From Oreohelix idahoensis (lineage: Eukaryota > Mollusca > Gastropoda > Stylommatophora > Oreohelicidae): DNA of 64,000 nucleotides. The stretch covers positions 248,001 to 312,000 of the forward strand of contig JAMPIV010019845.1 of assembly GCA_024509875.1 (NCBI GenBank), in the 5' to 3' direction. Shown piece after piece: positions 1 to 10,920 of this stretch. Made by a program: the position numbers and the translations under genes. The notes under the pieces are model-generated. The model saw nothing but the letters and a program-made list of their open reading frames with translations. It was not told where the DNA came from and did no database searches. Within the stretch, counting starts at the first letter, position 1. Each line of letters starts with the position of its first letter.

Positions 1-235
1 ATCCCACCAGTTTTATATTCATCATCAACACCGTCCCACCAGTTTTATATTCATCATCAACACCGTCCCGCCAGTTTTATATTCATCATCAACACCGTCC
101 TGCCAGTTTTATATTCATCATAAACACCCATTCATCATCAACACCCATTCATCATCAACACCCATTCATCATTAACACCCATTCATCATCAACACCCATT
201 CATCACCAACACCAATTCATCACCGTTTGTCCCAC
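1..235. repeat. Tandem repeat, 32-bp then 17-bp units
   Basis: About four copies of a 32-bp unit (core CCAGTTTTATATTCATCATC) run from the window edge to about 125. They pass into about six copies of a 17-bp unit (CCATTCATCATCAACAC), which is a shortened version of the same sequence. The left boundary lies outside the window. No coding potential is evident. Confidence 0.9.
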
Positions 236-1740
236 CAGTATCTGGTTCTTCCCCTCAGATCCACATTGGTGATCTTGTCTTACCATTGTGGCCAGATAGA
301 TGTTGGATAGAAATTTAGAAGGTAGTTCCCATAAAACAGAGAAGAGAACTGTTGAACCAGAGGTAAGGAGGGCACAAGAGACGTCAGTTAACTGCACAGT
401 TCTTGATGATACTGTAGAGGAGAACTGATAGGTAAGTCATCGTCTCGCTAGACCTTTCCTATGCTCCAGGGGTGATATGTATGTGTGAGTACAGCTCATA
501 TTTATTCCCTGCAAATTTTACATTTTTAATATTTCTTTGACCACACAACAAAATTATAACTGGAAATTTAAATAATTCAGTAACTGCAGTATAAACAAAT
601 CAATGCACTTTATTGATTAATGATGTATAGTAAACAATTTAGTACCTTGGTATATTAATGTCTTACAAAATTTTACACAATTTACAGAAAAGTATATAAT
701 AACTGTTTGGTCATTTTCATCATGTTATTGGCGTGGGTGTCATGGATTGTGTTTTCATGATAAGTTGTACTTAACTTGCTTAACACGTTGTAGTAGCTGA
801 CTACCCTCGGTTGTTAAGACACCTGGACATTGAAGACGCTATGTTCATCCCAGGAACAGTGTTAGTCCACTATTAAACATTTCACAATTACCAGAATTGT
901 GCCACGTTTTTCACCACTAGTTGAATCTACAAAATATGACCAGGGTATGGTATCTGTTCTTTATAACCAAGATGCTCCTCTGATGCTGACTGGCCATTGT
1001 TGATCAGACTCCTCTTTTCGACAACACTGTCTTGAGGCTGTGTTTAAGTCAGTTAAAAAGGGGTACGTGATACAACCAAACAATACATTAATTTTGACAT
1101 CAATTAAAGATTTTTTGCAAACCCAGTCATGATTACTTCCCTTTGGTTTAGCATTATGCCAACATTAGCAAAATTGTTTCCTTTACAATACATCTACAAA
1201 ATGTGCAGAAATAAAAGACAAGAAAGAAAAAGAGAAGATTAACTCTGAGCGCAGCACCCAAAAGCAAAGCCCTAAAAAGGACTGTAAGCTTGTACGAGCG
1301 TTAGCGTTGGTCAGTCCTAACTAGGACTTCTAGCAGAGCCAATGCTGTCCGGGATTGAAGTTATATAATGGTGGAAGCCATCTTCCTTCGGGCACAAGGC
1401 AAGATATTGACATAAGGATTTATGTTAAGCATACCATTAATATTAAATAACAATAAGTAATTAATCACACTTAATGTGTCAGTGGTAAGTCTTAGGTGGT
1501 AATACTTGTGTATTACAAGCAGGCACATTATGGAGGATAAAATGTAATACTTTTTTTATTACTACTTTTGGAAGGCTATAGCAAAAAATCACTTGGTTCT
1601 GTTAAAAGCACAGGCAAATTTTGCCGTGGCATCAACTACAAATTCAAATCTCCACATAAGACTGATAGCGATTTACGGAAATAGATCTCAGTGGTGCCTT
1701 TACATTTGAATGTGAAGGGCCCAGATTTGGGCTGATTTAG
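236..1740. other. Gene-free stretch, nothing recognised
   Basis: AT-rich DNA with stops in all frames. I see no protein-family similarity, no RNA gene and no repeat structure here. Confidence 0.5.
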
Positions 1741-2562
1741 AAATCAGCGACATGCAAGGTGTAAAAGGAAGTGAGTGGTGAGCTCCAGTAATGTCCCCTT
1801 AAAGATAAAAAAATCAAATTAGAAATGAGCGACATGCAAGGTGTAAAAGGAAGTGGGTGGTGAGCTCCAATAATGTCCCCTTAAAGATGAAAAAAGGAAG
1901 TGGGTGGTGAGCTCCAGTAATGTCCCCTTAAAGATGAAAAAAAAAGGAAGTGGGTGGTGAGCTCCAATAATGTCCCCTTAAAGATGAAACAAGCAAGTGG
2001 CTGGTGAGCTCCAGTAATGTCCCCTTAAAGATGAAAAAAAGGAAGTGGGTGGTGAGCTCCAGTAATGTCCCCTTAAAGATGAAACAAGCAAGTGGCTGGT
2101 GAGCTCCAATAATGTCCCCTTAAAGATGAAACAAGCAAGTGGCTGGTGAGCTCCAGTAATGTCCCTTTAAAGATGAAACAAGCAAGTGGCTGGTAAGCTT
2201 AAGTAATGTCCCCTTAAAGATGAAACCAGCAAGTGGCTGGTGAGCTCCAGTAATGTCCACTTAAAGATGAAAAAAGGAAGTGGGTGGTGAGCTCCAGTAA
2301 TGTCCTCTTAAAGATGAAAAAAAGGAAATGGGTGGTGAGCTCCAATAATGTCCTCTTAAAGATGAAACAAGCAAGTGGCTGGTGAGCTCCAGTAATGTCC
2401 CCTTAAAGATGAAAAAAGCAAATGGCTGGTGAGCTCCAATAATGTCCTCTTAAAGATGAAACAAGCAAGTGGCTGGTGAGCTCCAGTAATGTCCCCTTAA
2501 AGATGAAACAAGCAAATGGCTGGTGAGCTCCAATAATGTCCCATTAAAGATGAAAAAAATCA
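1741..2562. repeat. Minisatellite of about 48-bp units
   Basis: About 16-17 units with the core GTGAGCTCCARTAATGTCCC followed by CTTAAAGATGAAA. Two unit types occur: one begins GGAAGTGGGTGG and the other CAAGCAAGTGGCTGG. The first two units are separated by 82 bp because each carries an extra GCGACATGCAAGGTG segment. Unit length varies mainly through the A-run at the unit boundary. Confidence 0.93.
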
Positions 2563-3430
2563 AGTGTCGTCAACAGTCAGGCCTCCTGCTCCATATGGAG
2601 CCAAAAAGGTGTGATGATGTATTCTTCAGAAAATGATGACGTCGAAAAGGAATAGGATTCACAGAAAAGACACCAGCGAGTTTCTGTCATTGATAATTGT
2701 AATGAAGCATTCGTCGAAAGGAGGTTTTGGGAAGATTATGAGGTGATGGAATCTATTGGTAGGCTAAAAACTACGTCTGTTTTTGAGGCCATTCACAGCT
2801 ACCTACACGATATTTAGGCTGCTTGTAGAGTCACCTGGAGCATACCAACAAGTTAAACTAGAGTACAGCGGCTATTTTCGGCTTTAAAGTTAATTGTACA
2901 TGATCAGCAACAGGCTATGAAAGTAGATTTGATTGCAGCAATAATATTGTACTGAATGAATTATGGATTTAGAAAAAAGGATTGAGTGATTCTAGTTTAA
3001 ATGACCTTTAAATTGTTTGAAAATTCTTGAATAAATAAAGCTTATTTTTCAAAATTACACTTTTAAAACTTTTAAACAAAGGAGGCAGAGCAGAGCTGGA
3101 GCAGTCACTATCGATGCCGGAGCATTTAAAAAATGTGATTGCTCCAAATTCCTGCGTTTAACCAACAAAGAGCGGAATTTGAGAGGGAAGGGAGTTAATA
3201 TGTGAATGATCCCGTTTAAGATTTTAACAGCAGCCTATTTTCTTCTCGTGATAAATCTGTCAGTCACATGATTGACATTTTAGTCACCAGTTTTTTTGGA
3301 CATTCAAGGGTGATCAGAGGTGACCACCAAGAATGGTGACTTTATTAAGAGGTGGCATAAAGAACAGAGGTTATCACGAACATGAAGGTGATCAAGAATA
3401 CGGTCTGTAAAGAACATTGACGATATTAAG
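2563..3430. other. Gene-free stretch, nothing recognised
   Basis: No open frame of note. From about 3280 the sequence becomes AAGA- and GATCA-rich and grades into the 50-bp array that follows. Confidence 0.5.
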
Positions 3431-3431
3431 A

Positions 3432-5331
3432 AGAAAGAGGTCATCAAGAGCAGCGACCAAGAAGAACAAACAGACTGTCTACTTGTGTAGTTGTCAAGAG
3501 CAGCGACAAAGAAGAACAAACAGACTGTCTACTTGTGTAGTTGTCAAGAGCAGCGACAAAGAAGAACAAACAGATTGTCTACTTGTTTAGTAGTCAAAAG
3601 CAGCGACCAAGAAGAACAAACAGACTGTCTACTTGTGTAGTTGTCAAGAGCAGCGACCAAGAAGAACAAACAGACTGTCTACTTGTGTAGTTGTCAAGAG
3701 CAGCGACAAAGAAGAACAAACAGACTGTCTACTTGTGTAGTTGTCAAGAGCAGCGACAAAGAAGAACAAACAGACTGTCTACTTGTGTAGTTGTCAAGAG
3801 CAGCGACAAAGAAGAACAAACAGACTGTCTACTTGTGTAGTAGTCAAGAGCAGCGACCAAGAAGAACAAACAGATTGTCTACTTTTGTAGTTGTCAAGAG
3901 CAGCGACAAAGAAGAACAAACAGATTGTCTACTTGTTTAGTAGTCAAAAGCAGCGACCAAGAAGAACAAACAGACTGTCTACTTGTGTAGTAGTCAAGAG
4001 CAGCGACCAAGAAGAACAAACAGATTGTCTACTTTTGTAGTAGTCAAGAACAGCGACCAAGAAGAACAAACAGATTGTCTACTTGTGTAGTAGTCAAGAT
4101 CAGCGGCCAAGAAGAACAAACAGATTGTCTACTTGTTTAGTAGTCAAGAGCAGCGACCAAGAAGAACAAACCGGATTGTCTACTTGTTTATTAGTCAAGA
4201 GCAGCGACCAAGAAGAACAAACAGATTGTCTACTTTTGTAGTAGTCAAGAACAGCGACCAAGAAGAACAAACAGATTGTCTACTTGTTTAGTAGTCAAGA
4301 GAGCGACAAGAAGAACAAACAGATTGTCTACTTGTTTAGTAGTCAAGAGCAGCGACCAAGAAGAACAAACAGATTGTCTACTTGTTTAGTAGTCAAGAGC
4401 AGCGACCAAGAAGAACAAACAGACTGTCTACTTGTTTAGTAGTCAAGAGCAGCGACCAAGAAGAACAAACAGATTGTCTACTTTTGTAGTAGTCAAGAAC
4501 AGCGACCAAGAAGAACAAACAGATTGTCTACTTGTTTAGTAGTCAAGAGCAGCGACCAAGAAGAACAAACAGATTGTCTACTTGTTTAGTAGTCAAGAGC
4601 AGCGACCAAGAAGAACAAACAGATTGTCTACTTGTTTAGTAGTCAAGAGCAGCGACCAAGAAGAACAAACAGATTGTCTACTTGTTTAGTAGTCAAGAGC
4701 AGCGACCGAGAAGAACAGATTGTCTACTTGTGTAGTAGTCAAGAACAGCGACCAAGAAGAACAAACAGATTGTCTACTTGTGTAGTAGTCAAGAACAGCG
4801 ACCAAGAAGAACAAACAGATTGTCTACTTGTTTAGTAGTCAAGAGCAGCGACCAAGAAGAACAAACAGACTGTCTACTTGTGTAGTAGTCAAGAGCAGCG
4901 ACCAAGAAGAACAAACAGATTGTCTACTTGTTTAGTAGTCAAGAGCAGCGACCGAGAAGAACAGATTGTCTACTTGTGTAGTAGTCAAGAACAGCGACCA
5001 AGAAGAACAAACAGATTGTCTACTTGTGTAGTAGTCAAGAACAGCGACCAAGAAGAACAAACAGATTGTCTACTTGTGTAGTAGTCAAGAACAGCGACCA
5101 AGAAGAACAAACAGATTGTCTACTTGTTTAGTAGTCAAGAGCAGCGACCAAGAAGAACAAACAGATTATCTACTTGTGTAGTAGTCAAGAACAGCGACCA
5201 AGAAGAACAAACAGATTGTCTACTTGTGTAGTAGTCAAGAACAGCGACCAAGAAGAACAAACAGATTGTCTACTTGTTTAGTAGTCAAGAGCAGCGACCA
5301 AGAAGAACAAACAGATTGTCTACTTGTTTAG
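3432..5331. repeat. 50-bp minisatellite, about 38 copies
   Basis: The unit core is AGCAGCGACCAAGAAGAACA followed by AACAGATTGTCTACTTGTKTAG. Copies differ at a few fixed sites (GACTGT/GATTGT, TGTGTAG/TGTTTAG/TTTGTAG, AAGAGCAG/AAGAACAG). Some units are 1-4 bp shorter, for example near 4300 and 4705. Short open frames at 4632 and 4878 come from reading a 50-bp period (not a multiple of three) through three units and are not genes. Those two frames are near-identical because a block of about 246 bp is duplicated. Confidence 0.96.
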
Positions 5332-5344
5332 AAGGATGGGTCAT

Positions 5345-5500
5345 CATCATAATACTTTTTCTTTGTGGTCCTTACATAGCTTCCTTACTACAACTGGTCA
5401 CCTGACAGGAAGTCTGCACCAAACATTCACATGCTCGTACATCAGTGGTTTCTGTGACAAGTTGTTTGACATGATGAGGTTGCCAGCCTGATGTGAAGGA
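5345..5500 (+). repeat. Dispersed hairpin repeat, copy 1
   Basis: This sequence adjoins the right end of the 50-bp array. It shares ACTACAACTGGTC, CAGGAAGTCTG, AGTGGTTT and ATGAGGTTGCCAGCCTGATG with the sequence directly after the 44-bp array (19275-19430). Inverted relatives lie at 6181-6275 and 28785-28880. The core GAGGTTGCCAGCCTG is a short hairpin. It could be the 3' end of a Helitron-like or SINE family; the class is not established. Confidence 0.55.
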
Positions 5501-6180
5501 TGTATATTCACATTTTAAACAATCATTGAGATAGTATCACAAAATGGCTGATTGATAGGAGGGAGAGGAGTGGCTTCCAAGATTTAACCCCTGAATAAGG
5601 CGTCTCCCACCAGAATAGTGCACGCCGAAAACTAAAGACGCCACCTTTGTTACCAGTAAGAGCGGAGGTCAATAACAAACGGTGGAGTGTGTAGTTATAA
5701 CTGGACATGTTTGATGACAATGATTCTTATTATTCTAGTCTTCATCATCGTGATAGTTGAGTAGAGGCAGCAACCAGAGATTGCTGGATGAAGGTGCTTA
5801 CATGAGACGATAAAAGAAGGCTCGTCTACGAGCTAAGAGATATTGATCTGCCCAGAATCGCGAGATCATTACGTCCGGAACCTCTGTTAGGAACACAGAA
5901 AAGTACAGATCATTTACAAAGGGGAGTGCGAGGGGTAACAAGAAATGACACAGAGACTGTTAAGTCTGTAAGATGGCTGTAATGAGGGGAAGAACGAATG
6001 GAAAACTACAATAATGTGAATGTAATCTTCCGAATGACAAACATATTACTGCAATGTAAATGTGATGGTGGGGAGGATTAGCGGGATGTCACAACAGTGA
6101 GAAAGTAACGAGGCGATATGTCTGGGCTACCAGGGTTCTTTGTGGACAGCATGACAGAATAAGACTTCTGTCTAAGAGGT
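5501..6180. other. Gene-free stretch between inverted repeat copies
   Basis: Nothing recognised. The stretch is flanked by a plus-oriented copy (left) and a minus-oriented copy (right) of the dispersed hairpin repeat, so it may be the interior of a non-autonomous element. Confidence 0.4.
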
Positions 6181-6275
6181 GACTAATATGAGGTTGGGCG
6201 TGAGCTGGCAGCCTCATCATGTCAAACAACACGTGATACAGAAACCTCCACAAGAGGAGCATGGAAGATTTGAAG
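6181..6275 (-). repeat. Dispersed hairpin repeat, copy 2 (inverted)
   Basis: Read on the minus strand it contains GGTTTCTGTATCACG, TTGTTTGACATGATGAGGCT and CAACCTCATATTAGTCACC. The first two align with 5455-5495 and the last resembles the sequence just after the hairpin at 19410-19435. Confidence 0.5.
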
Positions 6276-7209
6276 CAGGCGGGCAGCCATCTGTAGTTTT
6301 GGGATTGAGGTTAATTCAATTGTGAGGGTGGTTTTGGGGGAGCCAAGACAAAACACATGCATGTAAATCTAAGTCAGTCATAACATTAATTTTAAATATT
6401 ACATAAATTTACATTACACTAAGATATTTTATCAACTTAACGATCTGTAGATTTTTAAACATACTATCAGACACAATACTTCGAGGATTTAGTGGCTTGA
6501 AGATTATCGCTAAGCAAAATGGCTAAAAAGAGCAAGTCAGTTTGGCTCCTCCTCAGCTGTATGCTGTGGCTTGTGGCTTCTTACACGTGTGGGCCAGTCT
6601 GCCCGACGTCTTCTCAGCTATAAGATCTTGAAGTGAATTCGGGAAGTGTAGAATTGTGTCTGAATCGGGATTATATAAAGGGTGACCATCTGTCTTCTTT
6701 CTCCCGGATTTGTCCTCTTTTTCACCTTGATAGTGGGCATTTGGGCGGTTTTTTTTAAAAACTGCAATTTGTCCGATTTTTTCCTATCGGAAACTGAAGA
6801 TGGCTTCGAAGAGATCTATCTTATGATAGATGTTCTTTAAGGAGTATTTTTCAAATAAATATTGAACTAGCTGCATCTTACTATAGTTCAGTTGTTTAAT
6901 TTCAGTAAATGTTGAATTTCAGTCTGAACTTTTACTGGTGTAGAAGAGTGTCTGAAATGGCCTTATAAACCATTTTTTCCCCAGTCGTTTTTCAGTACTG
7001 GACATGACGTCAGTGCCTTCTGAGACGTCCGCACTTCAACCAGTTTTTTTTTTTTTTCAGAATGACTTTCTATCAATCGCGTACAAGCAGATTTTATGAT
7101 TTACTGTTATTGTTAGAAACTCCAGTGCGAAATGAAATTCCATTGTGTAAAATCTGAAGCAGAATCATCAAATTCCAAAGATAATTAATTTCCACGTCTA
7201 AAATTAATT
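6276..7209. other. Gene-free flank of the hAT element
   Basis: No gene is seen. The stretch near 6672-6720 (GGGTGACCATCTGTC followed by CCCGGATTTGTCC) resembles terminal sequences of some hAT elements, but I found no partner end. Confidence 0.35.
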
Positions 7210-7674
7210 GTGTATGACATCGGTTTTCAACCTTTTTGAGTCCATGGCTCCCCTGACCAACTATATTCTGTCTGCGGCTCCCCTGTGGGATAACTGGTGA
7301 AAACTCTAGCGATGTTTCGACATTTAGCCTAACTTTTTTTGAGCAGGAGAGCTTTGGAAAGGCTTTTAAACAATGTAATTTTTAAATGTAATTTAAAAAA
7401 AAAATGCAATTGGACAATCTGTGAAAAAATTGCACGTACAAGAAAAAATATACACGAAGTGCACTTTGAAAACTCTTACTATAAAAAAGGAAACAACACA
7501 GATAAAGTAGTTTCTTTCTAACATTTTTAAATATTTTTGTCTGAAAATCATTCACTGATATACTGCACTCATGATTCAATCTCCATAACAAAAAACTTGT
7601 ACAGTAAAACTAAAAAAAAAATATGATGAATAAAGTACCAGTCACCTCAGTGTGAAACTTGAGCTTGCTTGTTG

Positions 7675-8920
7675 TTACAGCTTGTCAAATCTTGGCACCA
7701 ATTGAGATACAGCTACCCTCATTTCCTTCTCCACATCAAGTCTTGATCTGAACTTGGTTTTTATGACAGCCACTGCTGAAAACCCAGCCTCGCAGAGATA
7801 GGAGGTTGCAAAAGGAATTAATATCTTCAGTGCTCTCTTGCTCAAGCTTGGGAACTCCTGTTTTACTGAATACCAAAATTTTGGCAATGCCATGGATGGA
7901 AACTTCGCTTGTAGTGAAGAGTCTGATGAAAGTTCTATCAGTTCTTCCTCTTCTGCAGTACTGAAGTCCGAAGGAGCATCACTACTGAAGGGATTTTGAA
8001 CCCACTGAAACCTGTCACAGTTTTCAGGAAAGTATTTTTCAAAATGAATACTGAGTTGAGATAAGTGTCATTGAATTATAGAAACAATATCTGCACTAAA
8101 ATCTATTTCATTGTCTGTAATGAACTGCTGCAAACCTGGGAAGTAGTCCATTTCTCCTCCATTGATTTTTCTCTTCCAAAGAAGAAGAAGCTTCTTTTTG
8201 AAGGCCGAAACTTTGTCAATAAGTTGAATCAAATGAGTTTCACTTCCTTGCAGAGACTTATTCAACGAGTTCAACTTTTCAGAAAGATCACAGAGGTATG
8301 GAACTTTTAACAGGAAGTCAGTGTCCAGAAAGCACTTAGCACTGACATGGTTTTCTTCTTCAAGATAAGAATAGAGTTCCCGCCTAAGTTCAGAAATACA
8401 TTTCCTATGGAAAGCCATCGAGTGCTGCTATAAAATAAGAGAGACGTATGCTCAGCCTCTATATCGTGACACATTTTACTGAAAAATCTAGCTCTATGAG
8501 GTCGAGTTTTAATAAAGTTCACCACATTTATGACAGTTTGCAGGACTTCATTCAAATCAACACGCAAGTGCTTCCCCATGGATAATACAATGGGTCCAAA
8601 CAGCATCAGGAGCTTTGCCACGGATGAGGGCTTGTAGGCCACTGTAACAGCCCGACATTGAGCGAGCACTATCGGTACACACACCAACACAATGAGCCCA
8701 GTCTATTTTATTTTCCGCCAAGAAGTTGTCCACAATTTCAAATAAATCTTTGCCTGTCGTACCTGCATTTATGTCCTTACAAAAAAGATCTTCCACCATT
8801 TCTTTTTTTTTTTCATCAACAAACCGCACATAACAGATTAAATGAGCATCTCTTTTGCTATCAGTGGCCTCATCTAGCTGCAAAGCAGTCTTTCCCCCTC
8901 ATTTTTTCTATAATCTGTTC
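7675..8920 (-). pseudogene. hAT transposase, catalytic and dimerisation part (broken)
   Basis: The minus-strand reading shows the hallmarks of ZBED5/FAM200/SCAND3-type hAT transposases. In order these are LQLDEATD with LICYVRF (start of the RNase H-like fold), CTDSARSMSG, THCIIH, a CHDIEAEHTSLLFYSSTRWLS segment, and the C-terminal dimerisation region with PFATSYLCEAGFSA and KTKFRSRL. The frame changes near 8570 and near 8400. An in-frame TGA lies at about 8068, after which the same frame continues to the stop at 7675. The upstream end at 8920 is cut exactly where LTR element A begins. It cannot make a working enzyme. Confidence 0.88.
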
Positions 8921-10809
8921 TAGAGTAGAAATAGTATTCTCTCCAGAATGTGTGAGGTCCCAGTGACAGAGAAGTACACTGGTATCACTCGATAGTCACG
9001 GCTGTGAAAGTATCTGGACTGAAAATATTCAGAGAACAGTCAGACCTTACTGCGCCACCTCCGCTATGTGACCACCTGTGATATAATAAAAATTCAACCA
9101 AACTCAGTATCAACTATATTGAATGAATAAAGCTGGTGAATACAATTTATATCCTCTTTATTTACATCTATCTAATTGTGGTGATTGTGTGTGACTGGTG
9201 ATACAAAAGTTATATTTATACAAAACCAAATTGGCGAATTCAATTACAGTTTTTGCAAGTTAAACTAAAATGTCATTTCTTTAGACTCTTCCAATTAGTT
9301 GGGTAATAGACTTCTTCACTGTCTTATTCACTTTATAACTTTCACTAGTTTATCACGCAAATTGTCATCACAAAACTCTGCTTGACAATTATCACTTCTT
9401 GGTTGCACGATTGTCACAAATATCACTCATCTGTTAGGTTAATCAGTGTTCATATGAGATGTACAGCTTCAGTAGGTCTTGCTTCTACCAATCCAGACAC
9501 TGCCGGGGCGATTCGCATTGATCATCGAGCAATTCTTGATCATTGACCTCTGACTTTTGGTTGACAAGTATGAACCTGCAGATAATTGTAGGATATGTGG
9601 CTATTTGTGGATAACAATTACCACATTCCTATTGTAGGTGAGATGAATTTGTTTTCAGATGTATGCGTGAAAATGCATGATTATGGATCAGTGACAAGAC
9701 AGGTGTCTACTGTGGAACATTTTATAAAATCAAATAATACAAAATAATATGTACACACATATATGGTATGAGGTTATAGTATCCCCCTGCCTGACACGTT
9801 AGCTCTGTAAAGTGCAGTAACTTGATGACAGAATAAGCCCTGAATAAGCCCTGATAATGATTGTGCTAGCCCTGATACGGACTCAGTCATGGTGGTTATA
9901 TTTCGGGTTCCAATCTTCAACAATCATATCAAGTAATAAATTAATATACATGATACTTTCATAACATATAGATTAAACAAATCCTGAAATAAAGTTGTAA
10001 TTACTGTATTATTTTACATAGTAACTTTACATACCCTCGCAGGATCTAATTAAGATCAGTAAAGACTGGCTTTAGTGGAGTAACAGAACTGCCTGGCTGC
10101 AAATAACAAGATATTGGCCGTGACACGTTTCTCTCTCTCCAGCCGTTGTCCTTCTGTCTTGCCTCGCTGTACAAGTGAATTTGAAATCATTTACGTCCGC
10201 CCTTATATATGCAGCTACCGGACGTACAGGAAACAAGGCTCGCAACTCCAGCAAACTTCCCAAAAAAGTTGTAACTTCGGGGGGTTTGTGCTAGAGGTGT
10301 TTCAAACCTTGGTCTCGTGCATTTCACCTTTCCCAGTTCAAGCCTTTGGAGTTATATATTTCCGTTCTCCATGAGTTGACCTTTATATCCATATGTTGTT
10401 TTCCTATATCTGTCGTGTTAACGATTTTATATTGAATTATAAATAGGAAAAACACAGGATTTCTCAATGCACGGACACTATTCTTGCGAAATTCTTCACA
10501 ACTACTTACTCCCTTCTGATTTCCTTGTACCTATACATAAATGAAGATATTCCCGTCAAAAGGAGACCATTCTCATCCTTGTCTGTCATTCCGTTCTCCT
10601 TCCCGATGTCTAATTCTAACCATGATTTCGGACGATTTATTCTTCCTTATACACTCGCCGAAGTCATTCTATCTGACCGTGGGAAACCCCTTCTCTGATT
10701 GGCTGCCCTAGATACACACAGGAAAATACCCCTGCATTCCTTTGTTCAGGTCAGCACACTGGTGTCCCACTTTTCGGTCTTCAAACATTTAACTAGGCAA
10801 TGCGTAACA
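8920..10809 (-). repeat. 3' LTR of element A (end truncated)
   Basis: This is the direct repeat of 13514-15397. The inner boundary on the plus strand is GCGTAACA at 10809, giving a TGTTACGC start on the minus strand. The outer end stops at CTAGAGTAG instead of continuing to TGTAGCGG, so 36 bp are lost. It differs from the other LTR by one extra T in that copy (near 14044) and a 7-bp length difference around 9835. Confidence 0.95.
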
Positions 10810-10834
10810 TGCGACAGAGCCTCCCTCTCTTTTA
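10810..10834 (-). other. Polypurine tract of element A
   Basis: The minus strand reads AAAAGAGAGGGAGGCTCTGT directly before the TGTTACGC start of the 3' LTR. This is the expected position of the plus-strand DNA primer of an LTR element. Confidence 0.8.
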
Positions 10835-10854
10835 AGCTGTAGATTTCTACAGCT
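10835..10854. other. Perfect 9-bp hairpin beside the polypurine tract
   Basis: AGCTGTAGA, a two-base TT spacer, then TCTACAGCT forms a perfect stem immediately upstream of the polypurine tract in the element's own orientation. Its function is unknown; it may be chance or a structured 3' untranslated signal. Confidence 0.6.
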
Positions 10855-10920
10855 AACAACTGTAAGCTTTGCCGTAGTTAATGTTCTTCTTACTCTCGTT
10901 CTATCTCAGTTGGGTGTCGA

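Noticed and set aside
4632..5081. Two near-identical 67-codon frames as a repeated gene
   Set aside because: They are produced by reading a 50-bp repeat through three frames and have no start context or family similarity.
6672..6800. Terminus of another hAT element (GGGTGACCATCTGTC...CCCGGATTTGTCC)
   Set aside because: There is only a loose resemblance, and no partner terminus, duplication or transposase was found.
8065..8966. Plus-strand frames opposite the hAT transposase
   Set aside because: They are antisense shadows; the minus strand carries the conserved transposase motifs.
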